The position numbers were made by a program, and so were the translations under genes. From contig CAZCLA010000013.1 in assembly GCA_964499285.1 (NCBI GenBank), forward strand, positions 11,160 to 75,159: DNA of 64,000 bases. Reading direction: 5' to 3'. Positions 27,515 to 37,488 of the stretch are shown here, piece by piece. The stretch is from JAGFIY01 sp964499285 (GTDB lineage Bacteria > Bacteroidota > Ignavibacteria > Ignavibacteriales > Melioribacteraceae). The notes beneath the pieces were generated by a model. That model was not told the DNA's origin, did no database searches, and was given only the letters and a program-made list of their open reading frames with translations. How positions within the stretch are numbered: the stretch's first letter is position 1; every line of letters begins with the position of its first letter.

Positions 27515-28660
27515 TTAGAACAAATGAAGCAGAAAGCCCATAAGAATTCCAGCGGCAACAGCGGATCCGATAACTCCTGAAACGTTAGGTGCCATGGCAT
27601 GCATCAGCAGGTAATTATTAGGATCATCTTTTAATCCGAGATGATGAACAACTCTTGCGCTGTCCGGTACTGCAGAAACGCCTGCAGCTCCTATCATAGG
27701 ATTTAATTTGTTGCCTTCTTTCAGGAACAAGTTCATTACTTTTGCAAATATCACTCCACCTGCGGTTGCAATCATAAATGAAACAGCACCGAGAACAAAA
27801 ATTAAAATTGATTCTGAAGTTAAAAAAGTAGTTGCTTGAGTGGATGCACCGACTGTCAATCCAAGAAGAATAGTAACAATATCGATCAACGCTTTACTTG
27901 CAGTATCTGCCAAACGTTTTGTTACGCCTGATTCTTTAAGCAAGTTCCCAAAGAATAACATTCCTAACAAGGGAAGTGCGCCAGGGGAGATGAAGGTAGT
28001 TAATAGTAAACCAACTATTGGGAAAACTATTTTTTCAATTTTTGAAACCGAACGCGGGGGTTTCATTCTAATTTTTCTTTCATCTTTTGAAGTAAGAAGT
28101 TTAATTATTGGCGGCTGAATGACAGGCACGAGAGCCATGTAAGAATAAGCAGCAATTGCAATCGGACCAATAAGTTCGGGTGCAAGTTTTGAAGAAAGAA
28201 AAATAGCAGTAGGACCATCAGCACCACCGATAATACCGATTGCAGCGGCTGCATTTTGTGAGAAACCCAATGCGAGTGCGGTTATAAATGTTAAGAATAT
28301 TCCAATCTGTGCCGCGGCGCCAAGCAACATAAGTTTAGGATTTGAGAGTAATGCCGAAAAATCAGTCATAGCACCAATTCCGAGAAAAATTAACGGCGGA
28401 TAAATTCCTTTTAATACTCCAAAGTAAAGATAATTAAGTACGCTTCCATCCTCATAAATTCCAAGTTGGAGTCCGATATTTTCAATAAACGGAATATTGC
28501 CAACAAGAATTCCAAATCCGATGGGAACAAGAAGAAGCGGCTCATATTCTTTAGCAATTGCGAGGTATATGAAAATAATACCTACTACAATCATTATAAG
28601 GTGAGGAATTGTAACGTTTGCAAATCCCGTAAAATCAATAAACTGTTGAAGTCCTTCCAT
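27515..28660 (-). CDS. mmdB: Sodium-pumping decarboxylase beta subunit (methylmalonyl-CoA/oxaloacetate decarboxylase)
   Basis: The 381-residue polytopic membrane protein has about ten hydrophobic segments and the family signatures IGIIGGADGPTAIFLSSKLA and AAGVSAVPDSARVVHHLG. This subunit takes the carboxyl group from carboxybiotin, releases CO2 and drives sodium ions out of the cell. It is the last gene of the minus-strand operon, and its ATG shares one base with the stop codon of the biotin carrier gene (TAATG), implying coupled translation. The neighbouring epimerase and the carboxyltransferase type favour methylmalonyl-CoA as the substrate over oxaloacetate. Confidence 0.94.
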   Translation of the reverse strand: MEGLQQFIDFTGFANVTIPHLIMIVVGIIFIYLAIAKEYEPLLLVPIGFGILVGNIPFIENIGLQLGIYEDGSVLNYLYFGVLKGIYPPLIFLGIGAMTDFSALLSNPKLMLLGAAAQIGIFLTFITALALGFSQNAAAAIGIIGGADGPTAIFLSSKLAPELIGPIAIAAYSYMALVPVIQPPIIKLLTSKDERKIRMKPPRSVSKIEKIVFPIVGLLLTTFISPGALPLLGMLFFGNLLKESGVTKRLADTASKALIDIVTILLGLTVGASTQATTFLTSESILIFVLGAVSFMIATAGGVIFAKVMNLFLKEGNKLNPMIGAAGVSAVPDSARVVHHLGLKDDPNNYLLMHAMAPNVSGVIGSAVAAGILMGFLLHLF

Positions 28661-29100
28661 TAATCGCTCCCTATTTCAACGAGAACATCACCTTCAAGAA
28701 CAGCATCTCCGGGATTTACTTTCACTGCAGTTATTTTCCCTTCCTTATCGGCTTTAATGCTGTTTTCCATTTTCATTGCTTCCATTATGAGAAGCGTATC
28801 ACCTGTTTTAACTACATCACCCACTTTTGCTTTCAACTCCAAAATAGTTCCCGGCAGCGGAGCTTTAATTTGACCGGCGCCTTTCTTCTCTGTCGGTCGG
28901 CTTGTTTTTGCTCTGTCGGATTCAGAAGACGGAATTGCGGTTTGTCGTACCAGCTTGGGCGTTTTAGTAGTTTTTACTTCACTTTGAATTTCAACCTCGT
29001 ATGAAGCGCCGTTAACCTCAATTTCAGCAATATTGTCTTCGATGTTCATTAAGTTAACATCGTAAGTATTTCCTCTAATCTTAAACTTAAATTTCTTCAT
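28660..29100 (-). CDS. mmdC: Biotin carboxyl carrier subunit of the decarboxylase
   Basis: The 146-residue protein has a variable N-terminal region (1-75), a linker rich in Ser, Lys and Pro, and a biotinyl domain at about 77-146. The biotinylated Lys is residue 110 in EAMKMEN. It carries the carboxyl group between the carboxyltransferase and the membrane beta subunit. The gene overlaps the mmdB start by one base and follows the gamma-like gene by 10 bases. The length and linker match the carrier subunits of sodium-pumping decarboxylases better than the acetyl-CoA carboxylase carrier AccB. Confidence 0.93.
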   Translation of the reverse strand: MKKFKFKIRGNTYDVNLMNIEDNIAEIEVNGASYEVEIQSEVKTTKTPKLVRQTAIPSSESDRAKTSRPTEKKGAGQIKAPLPGTILELKAKVGDVVKTGDTLLIMEAMKMENSIKADKEGKITAVKVNPGDAVLEGDVLVEIGSD

Positions 29101-29110
29101 TCTTCTGCCG

Positions 29111-29473
29111 TTAATTGTTTTTTGGGTATTGTCTTAATCCGTAGAGTTTTGAACTCCATGGCGAATATGGTTTTTGAACTCTTTTAATTGTCAGCACCGT
29201 GTTCTCAAAGTCATGAACTTCAACAAAGTGAAGATAAAGTGCCATACCTATTGCAGCGTTTATTTCTTCAGTAACATCAAGATCCTCATAATCAGCAGCC
29301 CGGTGACCGCTTGCCTTTAATTTTTTACGTTGATTAAGCGTTAAAACATCCTTCAATCTTGAAATGAAAATTGAGAGTCCAAGTAATGAAACGAATACAA
29401 TGACGTATCCAACAACCGAGATTAGTATTCCGTCCCCGGCAATTATGTTATTAATATCAAAATTTTCAAACAT
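29111..29473 (-). CDS. mmdD: Decarboxylase gamma/delta-type small membrane subunit (OadG-like)
   Basis: The 120-residue protein has one N-terminal membrane helix (GILISVVGYVIVFVSLLGLSIFIS) and a charged cytoplasmic tail, the layout of OadG/MmdD subunits that hold the carboxyltransferase to the membrane beta subunit. The primary sequence of this subunit is poorly conserved, so the call rests largely on the position between the carboxyltransferase and carrier genes, with 10-base spacers on each side, and on the topology. The tail (ALYLHFVEVHDFENTVLTIKR) resembles the C-terminal region of other Bacteroidota versions of this subunit. Confidence 0.82.
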   Translation of the reverse strand: MFENFDINNIIAGDGILISVVGYVIVFVSLLGLSIFISRLKDVLTLNQRKKLKASGHRAADYEDLDVTEEINAAIGMALYLHFVEVHDFENTVLTIKRVQKPYSPWSSKLYGLRQYPKNN

Positions 29474-29483
29474 TTACTTTTCC

Positions 29484-31043
29484 TTATAATGGAAGATTTG
29501 AATGTTTCTTGGGCGGATTAATATCTTTCTTTGTTGAAAGCATTTGCAGCGCCCTAATAACTCTAAACCTTGTATTTCGCGGTTCAATAACATCGTCAAT
29601 ATAACCATATTTTGCCGCAACGTATGGATTAGCGAATTTACGTTTATACTCAAGTTCTTTATCATTTATAAATTTGACTCTTTCCGCATCGTCCTCGATC
29701 TCCTTCAACTCTTTAGCGTGAAGAACTTCAATTGCACCTTTGGGACCCATTACCGCAATTTCGGCACCCGGCCAAGCATAGTTTATATCCCCGCGCAAGT
29801 GTTTGGAACTCATCACGTCGTAAGCACCGCCGTATGCTTTTCTAAGTATTATAGTAATTTTCGGAACAGTTGCTTCGCCGTAGGCATAGAGAAGCTTTGC
29901 TCCATTTAAAATAATTCCGCCGTACTCTTGTGCGGTACCGGGAAGAAATCCGGGAACATCAACTAAAGTAACAACAGGTATGTTAAATGCATCGCAGAAG
30001 CGAACAAATCTTGCTGCTTTTCGCGAAGCATTTATATCAAGAACTCCAGCCAGATAACTCGGCTGATTAGCAACTATTCCCACAGGAATTCCGTTAAACT
30101 TTGCAAATCCGGTGATGATATTCGGAGCATAGTTACGCTGAACTTCCAGAAACTCGGAATAATCAACAACTGCATGAATAACATCTTTAACATCGTAGGG
30201 TTTGTTTGGATTTTCGGGAATAATTTCATTCAGCGAATCCTCAAGTCTGTCAATCGGATCATCACAAACGGTAGTAACAGGATCTTCCATGTTGTTTTGA
30301 GGAATATAGCACATAAGTTTTCGGATTAGAAGAATTCCTTCCTGCTCATCTTCTGCAACAAAGTGAGTCACGCCGGATTTTGATGCATGAATTGATGCTC
30401 CGCCGAGTTCTTCTTCGGTTACGACTTCACCTGTAACAGTTTTAACAACTTTAGGTCCTGTAACAAACATATAGCTTGTTCCTTTAGTCATAATTGTAAA
30501 GTCGGTTAATGCCGGCGAATAAACAGCACCTCCCGCACAAGGACCGAAGATTGCCGAAATCTGTGGAACAACCCCCGAAGCCATAATATTACGTTGAAAT
30601 ATATCCGCATAACCTCCAAGACTTTTAACACCTTCTTGAATTCTCGCTCCGCCGCTGTCGTTAATTCCGATAATAGGTGCGCCGACTTTCATTGCTTTAT
30701 CCATAACCTTACATATTTTCTGTGCGTACATTTCCGATAGCGAACCTCCGAAAACCGTAAAATCCTGGCTGAAGACATAAACTAATCGTCCGTCTATTGT
30801 TCCGTAGCCGGTAACGACACCGTCGGAAAGATATGATTGTTTGTCGAGTCCGAAATCGACCGTTCGGTGTGAGACGAACATATCAAATTCTTCGAAACTT
30901 CCGTCATCCAACAGCATATCGATTCTTTCACGTGCGGTATATTTTCCTTTTTTATGCTGGGATTCAATTCTCTTTTCTCCTCCGCCTAAACGTGCTTTGG
31001 CACGCATCTCCATCAATTCTTTAATTTTGTCTTCGATTGGCAT
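29484..31043 (-). CDS. mmdA: Methylmalonyl-CoA decarboxylase carboxyltransferase (alpha) subunit
   Basis: The 519-residue acyl-CoA carboxyltransferase has both crotonase-like halves: GGSLSEMYAQKICKVMDKA and INDSGGARIQEGVKSLGGYAD in the N half, and VTLVDVPGFLPGTAQEYGG and AYGGAYDVMSSKHLRGD in the C half. The family includes propionyl-CoA carboxylase beta and methylmalonyl-CoA decarboxylase alpha. The adjoining membrane beta subunit and epimerase identify the decarboxylase. It transfers the carboxyl group of methylmalonyl-CoA to biotin. AAGGAG precedes the ATG, and the epimerase gene ends 33 bases upstream. Confidence 0.94.
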   Translation of the reverse strand: MPIEDKIKELMEMRAKARLGGGEKRIESQHKKGKYTARERIDMLLDDGSFEEFDMFVSHRTVDFGLDKQSYLSDGVVTGYGTIDGRLVYVFSQDFTVFGGSLSEMYAQKICKVMDKAMKVGAPIIGINDSGGARIQEGVKSLGGYADIFQRNIMASGVVPQISAIFGPCAGGAVYSPALTDFTIMTKGTSYMFVTGPKVVKTVTGEVVTEEELGGASIHASKSGVTHFVAEDEQEGILLIRKLMCYIPQNNMEDPVTTVCDDPIDRLEDSLNEIIPENPNKPYDVKDVIHAVVDYSEFLEVQRNYAPNIITGFAKFNGIPVGIVANQPSYLAGVLDINASRKAARFVRFCDAFNIPVVTLVDVPGFLPGTAQEYGGIILNGAKLLYAYGEATVPKITIILRKAYGGAYDVMSSKHLRGDINYAWPGAEIAVMGPKGAIEVLHAKELKEIEDDAERVKFINDKELEYKRKFANPYVAAKYGYIDDVIEPRNTRFRVIRALQMLSTKKDINPPKKHSNLPL

Positions 31044-31076
31044 TTTTTCTCCTTAGGGTATTAGCATTGGTTAATA

Positions 31077-31484
31077 CTACTTTCCAGGCTCGCAAAACTC
31101 AGTAAGCACTCCGCCAGTTGATTTAGGATGAAGGAATGCAATGTTCATTCCTTCAGCACCTTTGCGTGGTTCTTTATCAATAAGTCTGATTCCTTTTTCC
31201 TCAGCTTTATCAAGCATAGCTTCAATACCGTTTACGGCAAATGCTATGTGGTGAATTCCTTCGCCTTTCTTTTCGATGAATTTTCCTATCGGACCTTCGG
31301 GATCTGTCGATTCGAGAAGTTCAATCTTTGTCTGTCCAACTTTGAAAAAAGCAGTTTTGACTTTTTGATCGGTAACTTCTTCAACCGCATAACACTTAAG
31401 TCCAAGCACTTCCTCGTAATATTTTTTCGATTCTTCGATATTTTTAACTGCTATACCGATATGTTCTATGTGCGTTAAATCCAT
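31077..31484 (-). CDS. mce: Methylmalonyl-CoA epimerase
   Basis: The 135-residue vicinal-oxygen-chelate protein begins MDLTHIEHIGIAVKNIEESK, typical of the family, with metal-ligand candidates His in HIGIAV, His in GIHHIAFAV and Glu in LTEFCEPGK. It interconverts the (R) and (S) forms of methylmalonyl-CoA and so links methylmalonyl-CoA mutase to the decarboxylase encoded downstream. It is the first gene of the five-gene minus-strand unit. The mutase itself is not in this window. Confidence 0.94.
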   Translation of the reverse strand: MDLTHIEHIGIAVKNIEESKKYYEEVLGLKCYAVEEVTDQKVKTAFFKVGQTKIELLESTDPEGPIGKFIEKKGEGIHHIAFAVNGIEAMLDKAEEKGIRLIDKEPRKGAEGMNIAFLHPKSTGGVLTEFCEPGK

Positions 31485-31702
31485 CTTGCATCCTTATGTA
31501 ATGAATTAACAATTCCTTCAATTTGCGTGCCTTGCACAAAGTTATGAATATTATAAAAAAAACTTTGTTTGTGAGTAATAGTAAGCATAAAATCTAATAT
31601 TTTATCCCAAACATGAAAAAGATGTTACTCAATTCTCAAATAATAGAAAGAAAATGATAAATATTAGGACAATTCGTACGAAAATTTGTAAGTTACAAAG
31701 CC

Positions 31703-31731
31703 TTGACAAACAGAATGAATATCGATAAATT
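31703..31731 (+). promoter_or_regulatory. Sigma70-like promoter of tRNA-Asn
   Basis: TTGACA at 31703-31708 and TAAATT at 31726-31731 are separated by 17 bases. The predicted start falls a few bases before the mature tRNA at 31748. Confidence 0.7.
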
Positions 31732-31747
31732 TGTTGTTCAATTTTAT

Positions 31748-31819
<72 letters not shown>

Positions 31820-31825
31820 CTGAAA

Positions 31826-31853
31826 AAATCCCGAATTGTAATCGGGATTTTTT
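31826..31853 (+). terminator. Intrinsic terminator of tRNA-Asn
   Basis: AAATCCCGA at 31826-31834 pairs with TCGGGATTT at 31842-31850 around a 7-base loop, and a T run follows. Confidence 0.9.
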
Positions 31854-31920
31854 ATTTTAAATCTCCATTAAAGTGTGTTCAAAATTGGTTCTTTCAAATT
31901 CCATCTTGATTGCTGTATTA

Positions 31921-32825
31921 TTAATTCTTTCGAGCTATATAAAATCCATAACCATAATGGTTGCTAAATTTTTTATATAAATCGATTTCAGCTTTATAGT
32001 CTTCAACTACTTTGTTCGCGAGTTCTGAATTCTTGTTTCTTATTAAAAATTCTTCGAATTTTTCTTCTAGCGGTTTATAATAATTATTAAGCCAACTTTG
32101 TTGACTTATATTGAAATATCCTTCCAATGTTAAATCATTTTCTTCAAGAACCTTGATTTTTGCAGAAGCTGTGTCAATCTCGGGATATTCTTGCATCCAA
32201 AATTTATTTATCTCAATTGGTCTTGAAGTGGTTAACCAGGTCATTTCACTAACGGCTAAATAACCACCCGATTTTAAGTATTCTTTCCAAATCTTAACTC
32301 CATTTTCAAAACCAATGTTATAAATTGCGCCTTCTGACCAGATAATGTCCAATTCTTGACTCTTAAATGGCAAATCGTCCATCGATTTTGCAAGCGTTAT
32401 AATTTTATCTGTTAAACCTAATTTTTTTGATTTTTTGTTTAGTTCTTCCAAAAATTCAGAGAACAAGTCAACCGCTGTTATTTGTCCATTTAATTGCTGT
32501 GCTAGAGTAATCGTTTGTCCTCCCGAACCACAACCAATATCGGCTATTTTTAATATTCTATCCTTTGGCGGGCTAATAAAGTCAAGGGCTTTTAAAGTTT
32601 CTCTTTCACTACNNNNNNNNNNNNNNNNNNNNNNNNNNNNNNNNNNNNNNNNNNNNNNNNNNNNNNNNNNNNNNNNNNNNNNNNNNNNNNNNNNNNNNNN
32701 NNNNNNNNNNNNCTATCCTTTGGCGGGCTAATAAAGTCAAGGGCTTTTAAAGTTTCTCTTTCACTACTCGGACCTTGTCTTTCTGTGTTTTTCTGGAGAT
32801 CAATTATTAATTCTAATTCTGTCAT
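31921..32825 (-). CDS. Class I SAM-dependent methyltransferase, split only by an assembly gap
   Basis: Removing the 100 N and one copy of the flanking 55-base overlap leaves exactly 750 bases, a continuous frame of 249 residues from MTELELIIDLQKNTERQG to YGFYIARKN. The SAM-binding motif I IADIGCGSGGQT and a following acidic residue (ITAVDLF) are clear. The later motif LDIIWSEGAIYNIGF and LKSGGYLAVSEMTWL fit small-molecule methyltransferases of the UbiE-like fold. The region from about residue 150 is a helical cap typical of a Bacteroidota subgroup whose substrate is unknown. The gene is solitary, and the substrate cannot be inferred from its neighbours. Confidence 0.88.
32613..32712. other. 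Assembly gap (100 N) flanked by an identical 55-base overlap
   Basis: Bases 32558-32612 and 32713-32767 are identical over 55 positions and touch the gap. Collapsing the duplicate restores the methyltransferase frame exactly, so the true distance is negative and no sequence is missing. Confidence 0.95.
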
Positions 32826-33166
32826 TTGTTGTTTCCATCATGATTAATGTGGCAAATAGATTACAGTTCTAACTGTAAAACATAAGCACCAAATTCCAAA
32901 AATTACAACATATAATAGGGGCGGATAGAAAAATCAATCCTAAGTTTTTGTAATGATCTGTCCAATATAGTTTTTACAAAACTCGTTCTTTGCAAATTTG
33001 GAAAGATTTAACTAAAACGCATTTATCAATATTGGCAAGATTGTTCTATTAAAAATCATAATTCCTTTTTCCCGTTAAAGATTTTTAAAATCGCTATGTG
33101 AGATATTCAGAGTCAATTCCTACAAGCAATTTTACATATGAAGCCAGCTTTTAATTGGGGATTCGC
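32826..33166. other. Intergenic region, nothing recognised
   Basis: This AT-rich stretch lies between the methyltransferase start and the 3' end of pyrE. It presumably contains the methyltransferase promoter on the minus strand. I see no gene, RNA or clear terminator in it. Confidence 0.5.
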
Positions 33167-33694
33167 TTATCCAGCGATCTCTTTTAACTCATCCATTGTG
33201 AATAATGGAATTAGTTTAAGATCAACCGCTTCAAGGTTTTCGAATGCTTTTGGGTTGCGGACAATTACACACATTACAGTATCTACTTTTCCTCCCAGTC
33301 TCCGAAGTTCTGTAATACTCTCGATTATCTGACCACCGGTAGTTACAACATCTTCGATCACAGTTAAATTTTTTCCGTAGAAATCAATTCCTTCAGCAAT
33401 TTTTCTTGTACCGTATTCTTTGGCTTTTTTTCTTACAAAAATTGCAGGAATTTTGGTATGCATTGATAAACTTGTTGCGATCGGAATTCCGCCCATCTCA
33501 AGTCCGGCAAGTATTTCAGTCCCATCTGGTATTAAATTCATCAAATGATTTGAAATTTCGTTCAAGAGCGAAGGCACAGATTCGAATAAGTATTTATCGA
33601 AGTACTCGTTCGATATTTGTCCGGATCTTAGAAGAAATTCGCCCGTAATGTGAGCAGTGTTATAGATTTCTTTACCCAATTCTTCTTTTGTCAT
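33167..33694 (-). CDS. pyrE: Orotate phosphoribosyltransferase
   Basis: The 175-residue protein transfers ribose-5-phosphate from PRPP to orotate in pyrimidine synthesis. The PRPP-binding signature is TVIEDVVTTGGQIIESI, with the two acidic residues intact. The N-terminal region (GEFLLRSGQISNEYFDKYLFES) carries the family SGxxSxxYxDK-type element, and VRKKAKEYGTRKIAEG contains the flexible-loop Lys residues. It is slightly shorter than the Escherichia coli enzyme but complete. It follows yidD by 14 bases on the minus strand and probably shares its transcript. Confidence 0.92.
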   Translation of the reverse strand: MTKEELGKEIYNTAHITGEFLLRSGQISNEYFDKYLFESVPSLLNEISNHLMNLIPDGTEILAGLEMGGIPIATSLSMHTKIPAIFVRKKAKEYGTRKIAEGIDFYGKNLTVIEDVVTTGGQIIESITELRRLGGKVDTVMCVIVRNPKAFENLEAVDLKLIPLFTMDELKEIAG

Positions 33695-33708
33695 ATTACC
33701 TCAAATTT

Positions 33709-33957
33709 TTATGGAACGGGATCATAACCGCTTCCTCCCCATGGGTGGCATCGTGAAATCCTTTTAATCGATAACCATAATCCTTTAAATATCCCGTATT
33801 TTTTTAGTGCCTCGATGCTGTAATGTGAGCAAGTGGGAGAATAACGACAGCTTGATGGGAACAACGGTGAAATTAGTATTTGATACGCCCTAATTAGAAA
33901 GATGAAGGGATAACCGAGCAGAACCAGTAGTCTTTTAATAGTTGATTTTGTTTTCAT
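33709..33957 (-). CDS. yidD: Membrane protein insertion efficiency factor YidD
   Basis: The 82-residue protein has an N-terminal amphipathic/hydrophobic helix and the diagnostic core YQILISPLFPSSCRYSPTCS, followed by a second conserved block SRCHPWGGSGYDPVP. The family assists YidC-dependent insertion of membrane proteins. In many bacteria yidD sits in the rnpA-yidC region; here it is next to pyrE instead. Confidence 0.95.
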   Translation of the reverse strand: MKTKSTIKRLLVLLGYPFIFLIRAYQILISPLFPSSCRYSPTCSHYSIEALKKYGIFKGLWLSIKRISRCHPWGGSGYDPVP

Positions 33958-34045
33958 TACACAAATATCATAAGAAACTTAAAAAGATGCTCATATACTT
34001 TTCAGCGAAAATACTCCAGATTTTCTGAGTGGGTGCTTTTAATAT

Positions 34046-34068
34046 TTGATAAATTTTCTTTATCTTCA
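34046..34068 (+). promoter_or_regulatory. Candidate promoter element, same arrangement as at 4068-4090
   Basis: TTGAT at 34046 and TTTATCTTCA at 34059-34068 repeat the words and spacing seen before the gene at 4167. The element lies 50 bases before the start codon at 34118. Confidence 0.35.
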
Positions 34069-34117
34069 AATCTAATAAGAAAGTCAGCAAATCAATTAAA
34101 ACCGGAGGGTTAACTAA

Positions 34118-37100
34118 ATGAAGTTAGTAAGGCTACTTTTTATACTTTCCTTAATCGGCGGAATAAGTTTCGGGCAGGTTTATCAAGGACCCGCAGCAGG
34201 TTCCGTAGCAAGTGGAACAACCGTCAGTACTGGGACAAAAATGAACGATCTTGGTGGAGTTCATTTTAAAACTCATCCACCAAAAAATATATTTACAAAT
34301 ATGCTTCTACCAACACCGGAAGATGTTCTTCCACCTACAGGACCTGAAGGGTCGAATTATCACGTTGATCCTTTGTTGGCTGAAGGCGAGAATTTACTCG
34401 CTCCAATGGATGATTTTTACCTTACAAATGATTGGCAGGGAATCCCGGATCAGGGGGCTTTTATTCCACCGGATCCATATTTAGCAGTTGGACCTAATCA
34501 TATTGTTACCATTGTTAACTCGAGATTTAGAATTCACGATAAAACGGGCGCGGTTCAACACACAAGAGAAGCTGATAACTGGTTCGGTGTTTCTGGTTCG
34601 TTCGACCCGAAAATTATTTATGATCATCATGACAACCGCTGGGTGATGGTTTGGCTGCTCTGGCCAACCGCACCAACCGCAAAGTTTTTAATATCGGTTT
34701 CGGATGATGCTGATCCTAATGGTACATGGTACAATTGGATAGTACCTTCCAACACTAATGGTAACACTGTTACTTCAAACGCTGCAGATTATCAAGGTGT
34801 TGGTTATGATACGGATTATCTTTATATAACCTCTAACCAATTTACGGACGGAGGTTCATTCCAATACTGTAAACTTAGGATAATTCCCAAAACTGATCTA
34901 TACGCAAATAACGCAGGTCCCCTAAATTGGAACGACCTTTGGGATATAAAACATCCCAGCGGGAATAATGTGTTTGGTGTAAGACCAGCCAGAGTTTACG
35001 GCACACCCAGCCAATATTATTTACTCGCACGTTCAGAGTTTTTGACCGGTACTTACTTCACACTATTTAAGGTGAATCCATCCGGCTCTCCTTCTATGAC
35101 TGCAGTAAATGTTCCGGTTACATCATACAGCTCAGGCGGAGACGCGCAACAGCTTGGTTCTGGGCAGACGATTGACGGCGGCGGAGATGGAATAAGAAAT
35201 GAACCAGTTTACATGAACGGTTTGCTGCACATGGTTCATTCAGTAAATAACGGAGGTGCATCAGCCGTTAGATATTGTGCAATTAATGTTGCCTCAAATA
35301 CCGCGACTTCTGATATAGCAATGGGTGCTCAAAATTATTATCACACATATCCTGCTCTTGCAGTTAATAACTCGGGTAACGTCGTTATTACTTATTCAAG
35401 ATCATCAACAACTGAATATATGGGTGCCTTCTATACAACAAAGCCTGCTTCTTCAACAACATTGACAGGAAGCAAAATGTTAAAAGCCGGCAACGGTTCA
35501 TACTAAAAGACCTTCGGCGGTACGAGAAACAGATGGGGTGATTATAACGGTGCTTGGCTTGATCCAAGCAATGATAACAAGATTTGGCTTTTGACAGAAT
35601 ATGTTGCCTCGACAAATATTTGGGGTTCTTGGGTTGGTGAATTGACTTACGATACACCAACCACATATGTGCATGTAAATTCACCTAACGGTGGCGAGTT
35701 ATTCACCATTGGCAGTAGTGAAAATATTACATGGACTTCTTCCGGAATAGCAAATGTTAAAATCGAGTTTTCAACTAATAACGGATTAAACTGGTCTACA
35801 GTTACAGCAAGCGTTGCGGCAGGGTCAGGATCTTACAACTGGACCGTTCCAGCCGCTGCTTCTAACAACTGTTTGATAAGAATTAGTGATGTTGCGAAAG
35901 ATGCGACTACAGATCAAAGCGATGGCGTTTTTACAGTAAGTTCCGGTGGTCTGGATTGGTCGGAAGTAACTTCAGGAACTAGTGGCGATATTTGGGGTAT
36001 CGATTGGGTTGATGCAAATGTTGTTTGGATTTGTGCAAGCAATGGGGATGTGAAAAAATCAACCGACGGAGGAAGCACTTGGTCTGCTGCTGGTAATGCC
36101 GGTGAAGGAGCTTACTCGATTGCCGCAATAAGTTCTACTGTTGCAGTCGTTTCTTTAGGACCAAGCTCCGGCAACGGAAAAATAATGAGAACTACAAACG
36201 GTGGTTCATCGTGGACACAGGTATACACAGCGACCGGTGCATGGTTTAACTTTGTTGATAATTTTGACAGCAACAATCTCTGGGCTCAAAGTGATCCAAT
36301 TGGTGGAACATTCCATATTGTAAAGTCAACCAACGGAGGTGCAACTTGGTCTCTTGCGCCAAATCCTCCGACACAGCCAACTTCAACAGTTTTTGGTGCA
36401 AACGGTTCGTTTTATCGAGTCGGCAACACTTGCTGGTTTGGAACCGGAGGAAGCGCTGCAACGAGTGCAAATAGAGTTTATAAATCCTCTAACGGAGCAG
36501 ATGGGCCCTGGACCTTCGGTACTACATCCGATGAATACGTAGGAACCGTGGCATTCAGCAGTGAAAGCGGAAACGGTTTAGCAGGTTTTTGGTCAAGTTC
36601 TGCAACAAATAAAGTTAATAAAACAGCGAACGGCGGTACTAGCTGGACGAGTCAAGCCGCTTCAATCGGTGACGTATTTGGCCTCGATTATGTTAGAGGA
36701 ACGAGTTATGCCTGGGCAGGCACTTCAACCGGTATTTGGCAAACTTCTAACAATGGCAGCTCATGGACAGAAGATCAAATTCCACCGACCGTAAACTCCG
36801 ATATTTATGTTGTTAGATTTTTTAATGACTCAGATGTGGGGCTTGCCGGTGGAGCAGGCGGAGTGCTTCTTAAATCACTTTTGGGTAGCGTTGTTCCGGT
36901 TGAGTTTACCGCATTTACTGCTTCTGTAAATGAGCAGAATATTTCACTTAACTGGTCGACAGCAACCGAAACAAACAACAGGGGATTTGAAGTAGAAAGA
37001 AAAACTTCGCGCGATTGGGAAACCCTATCCTTTATTCCCGGCAGAGGAACCACAAGTCAAACTTCGACATACAGTTTTTACGATGATCTTGCTGAAGAAT

Positions 37101-37462
37101 ATTATCGTGGAACGGTTAGTTATAGATTAAAACAATTGGATTACGACGGAAGTTTTGCTTATTCGGATGTGGTAAATATAGAAGTCGATTTCTCTCCTAA
37201 GAATTATACACTTGAACAGAATTATCCAAACCCATTCAATCCGACCACTACAATTGTTTATCAACTTTCGGCTGACGGCATGGTTAAATTAAAAGTGTTT
37301 GATGTCCTCGGTAAAGAGGTTGCAAGTCTCGTTAACGAACATCAAACAGCAGGTAAATATTCGTTTGAATTTGACGCAAGTAATTTGTCAAGCGGCGTTT
37401 ATTTCTACAGACTTGAATCAAACGGATTTTCTGCAATGAAAAAATTGATTCTTTTAAAATAG
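34118..37462 (+). pseudogene. T9SS cargo protein gene split by one in-frame TAA
   Basis: The reading frame from ATG 34118 (GGAGGG upstream; signal peptide MKLVRLLFILSLIGGISFGQ) runs to a TAA at 35504-35506. It then continues in the same frame without another stop to 37462. The peptide before the stop (LTGSKMLKAGNGSY) and after it (KTFGGTRNRWGDYNGAWLDP) reads as one domain, so the original protein was about 1,114 residues. Upstream of the stop is a propeller-like secreted region. Downstream come an Ig-like domain (SPNGGELFTIGSSENITW), YCF48/BNR-type repeats (KKSTDGGSTWS, RTTNGGSSWTQ), a FnIII-like module and a type A T9SS domain (LEQNYPNPFNPTTTIVY to MKKLILLK). Unless the stop is an assembly error or is read through, the first part would be secreted without its sorting domain. 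Confidence 0.8.
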
Positions 37463-37488
37463 TAAGTGTGTCAATTTTGAATAAATCG

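Noticed and set aside
35504..35506. Recoding of the stop as selenocysteine or by a TGA-based alternative code
   Set aside because: The codon is TAA, which neither mechanism uses, and other genes use TAA as a normal stop.
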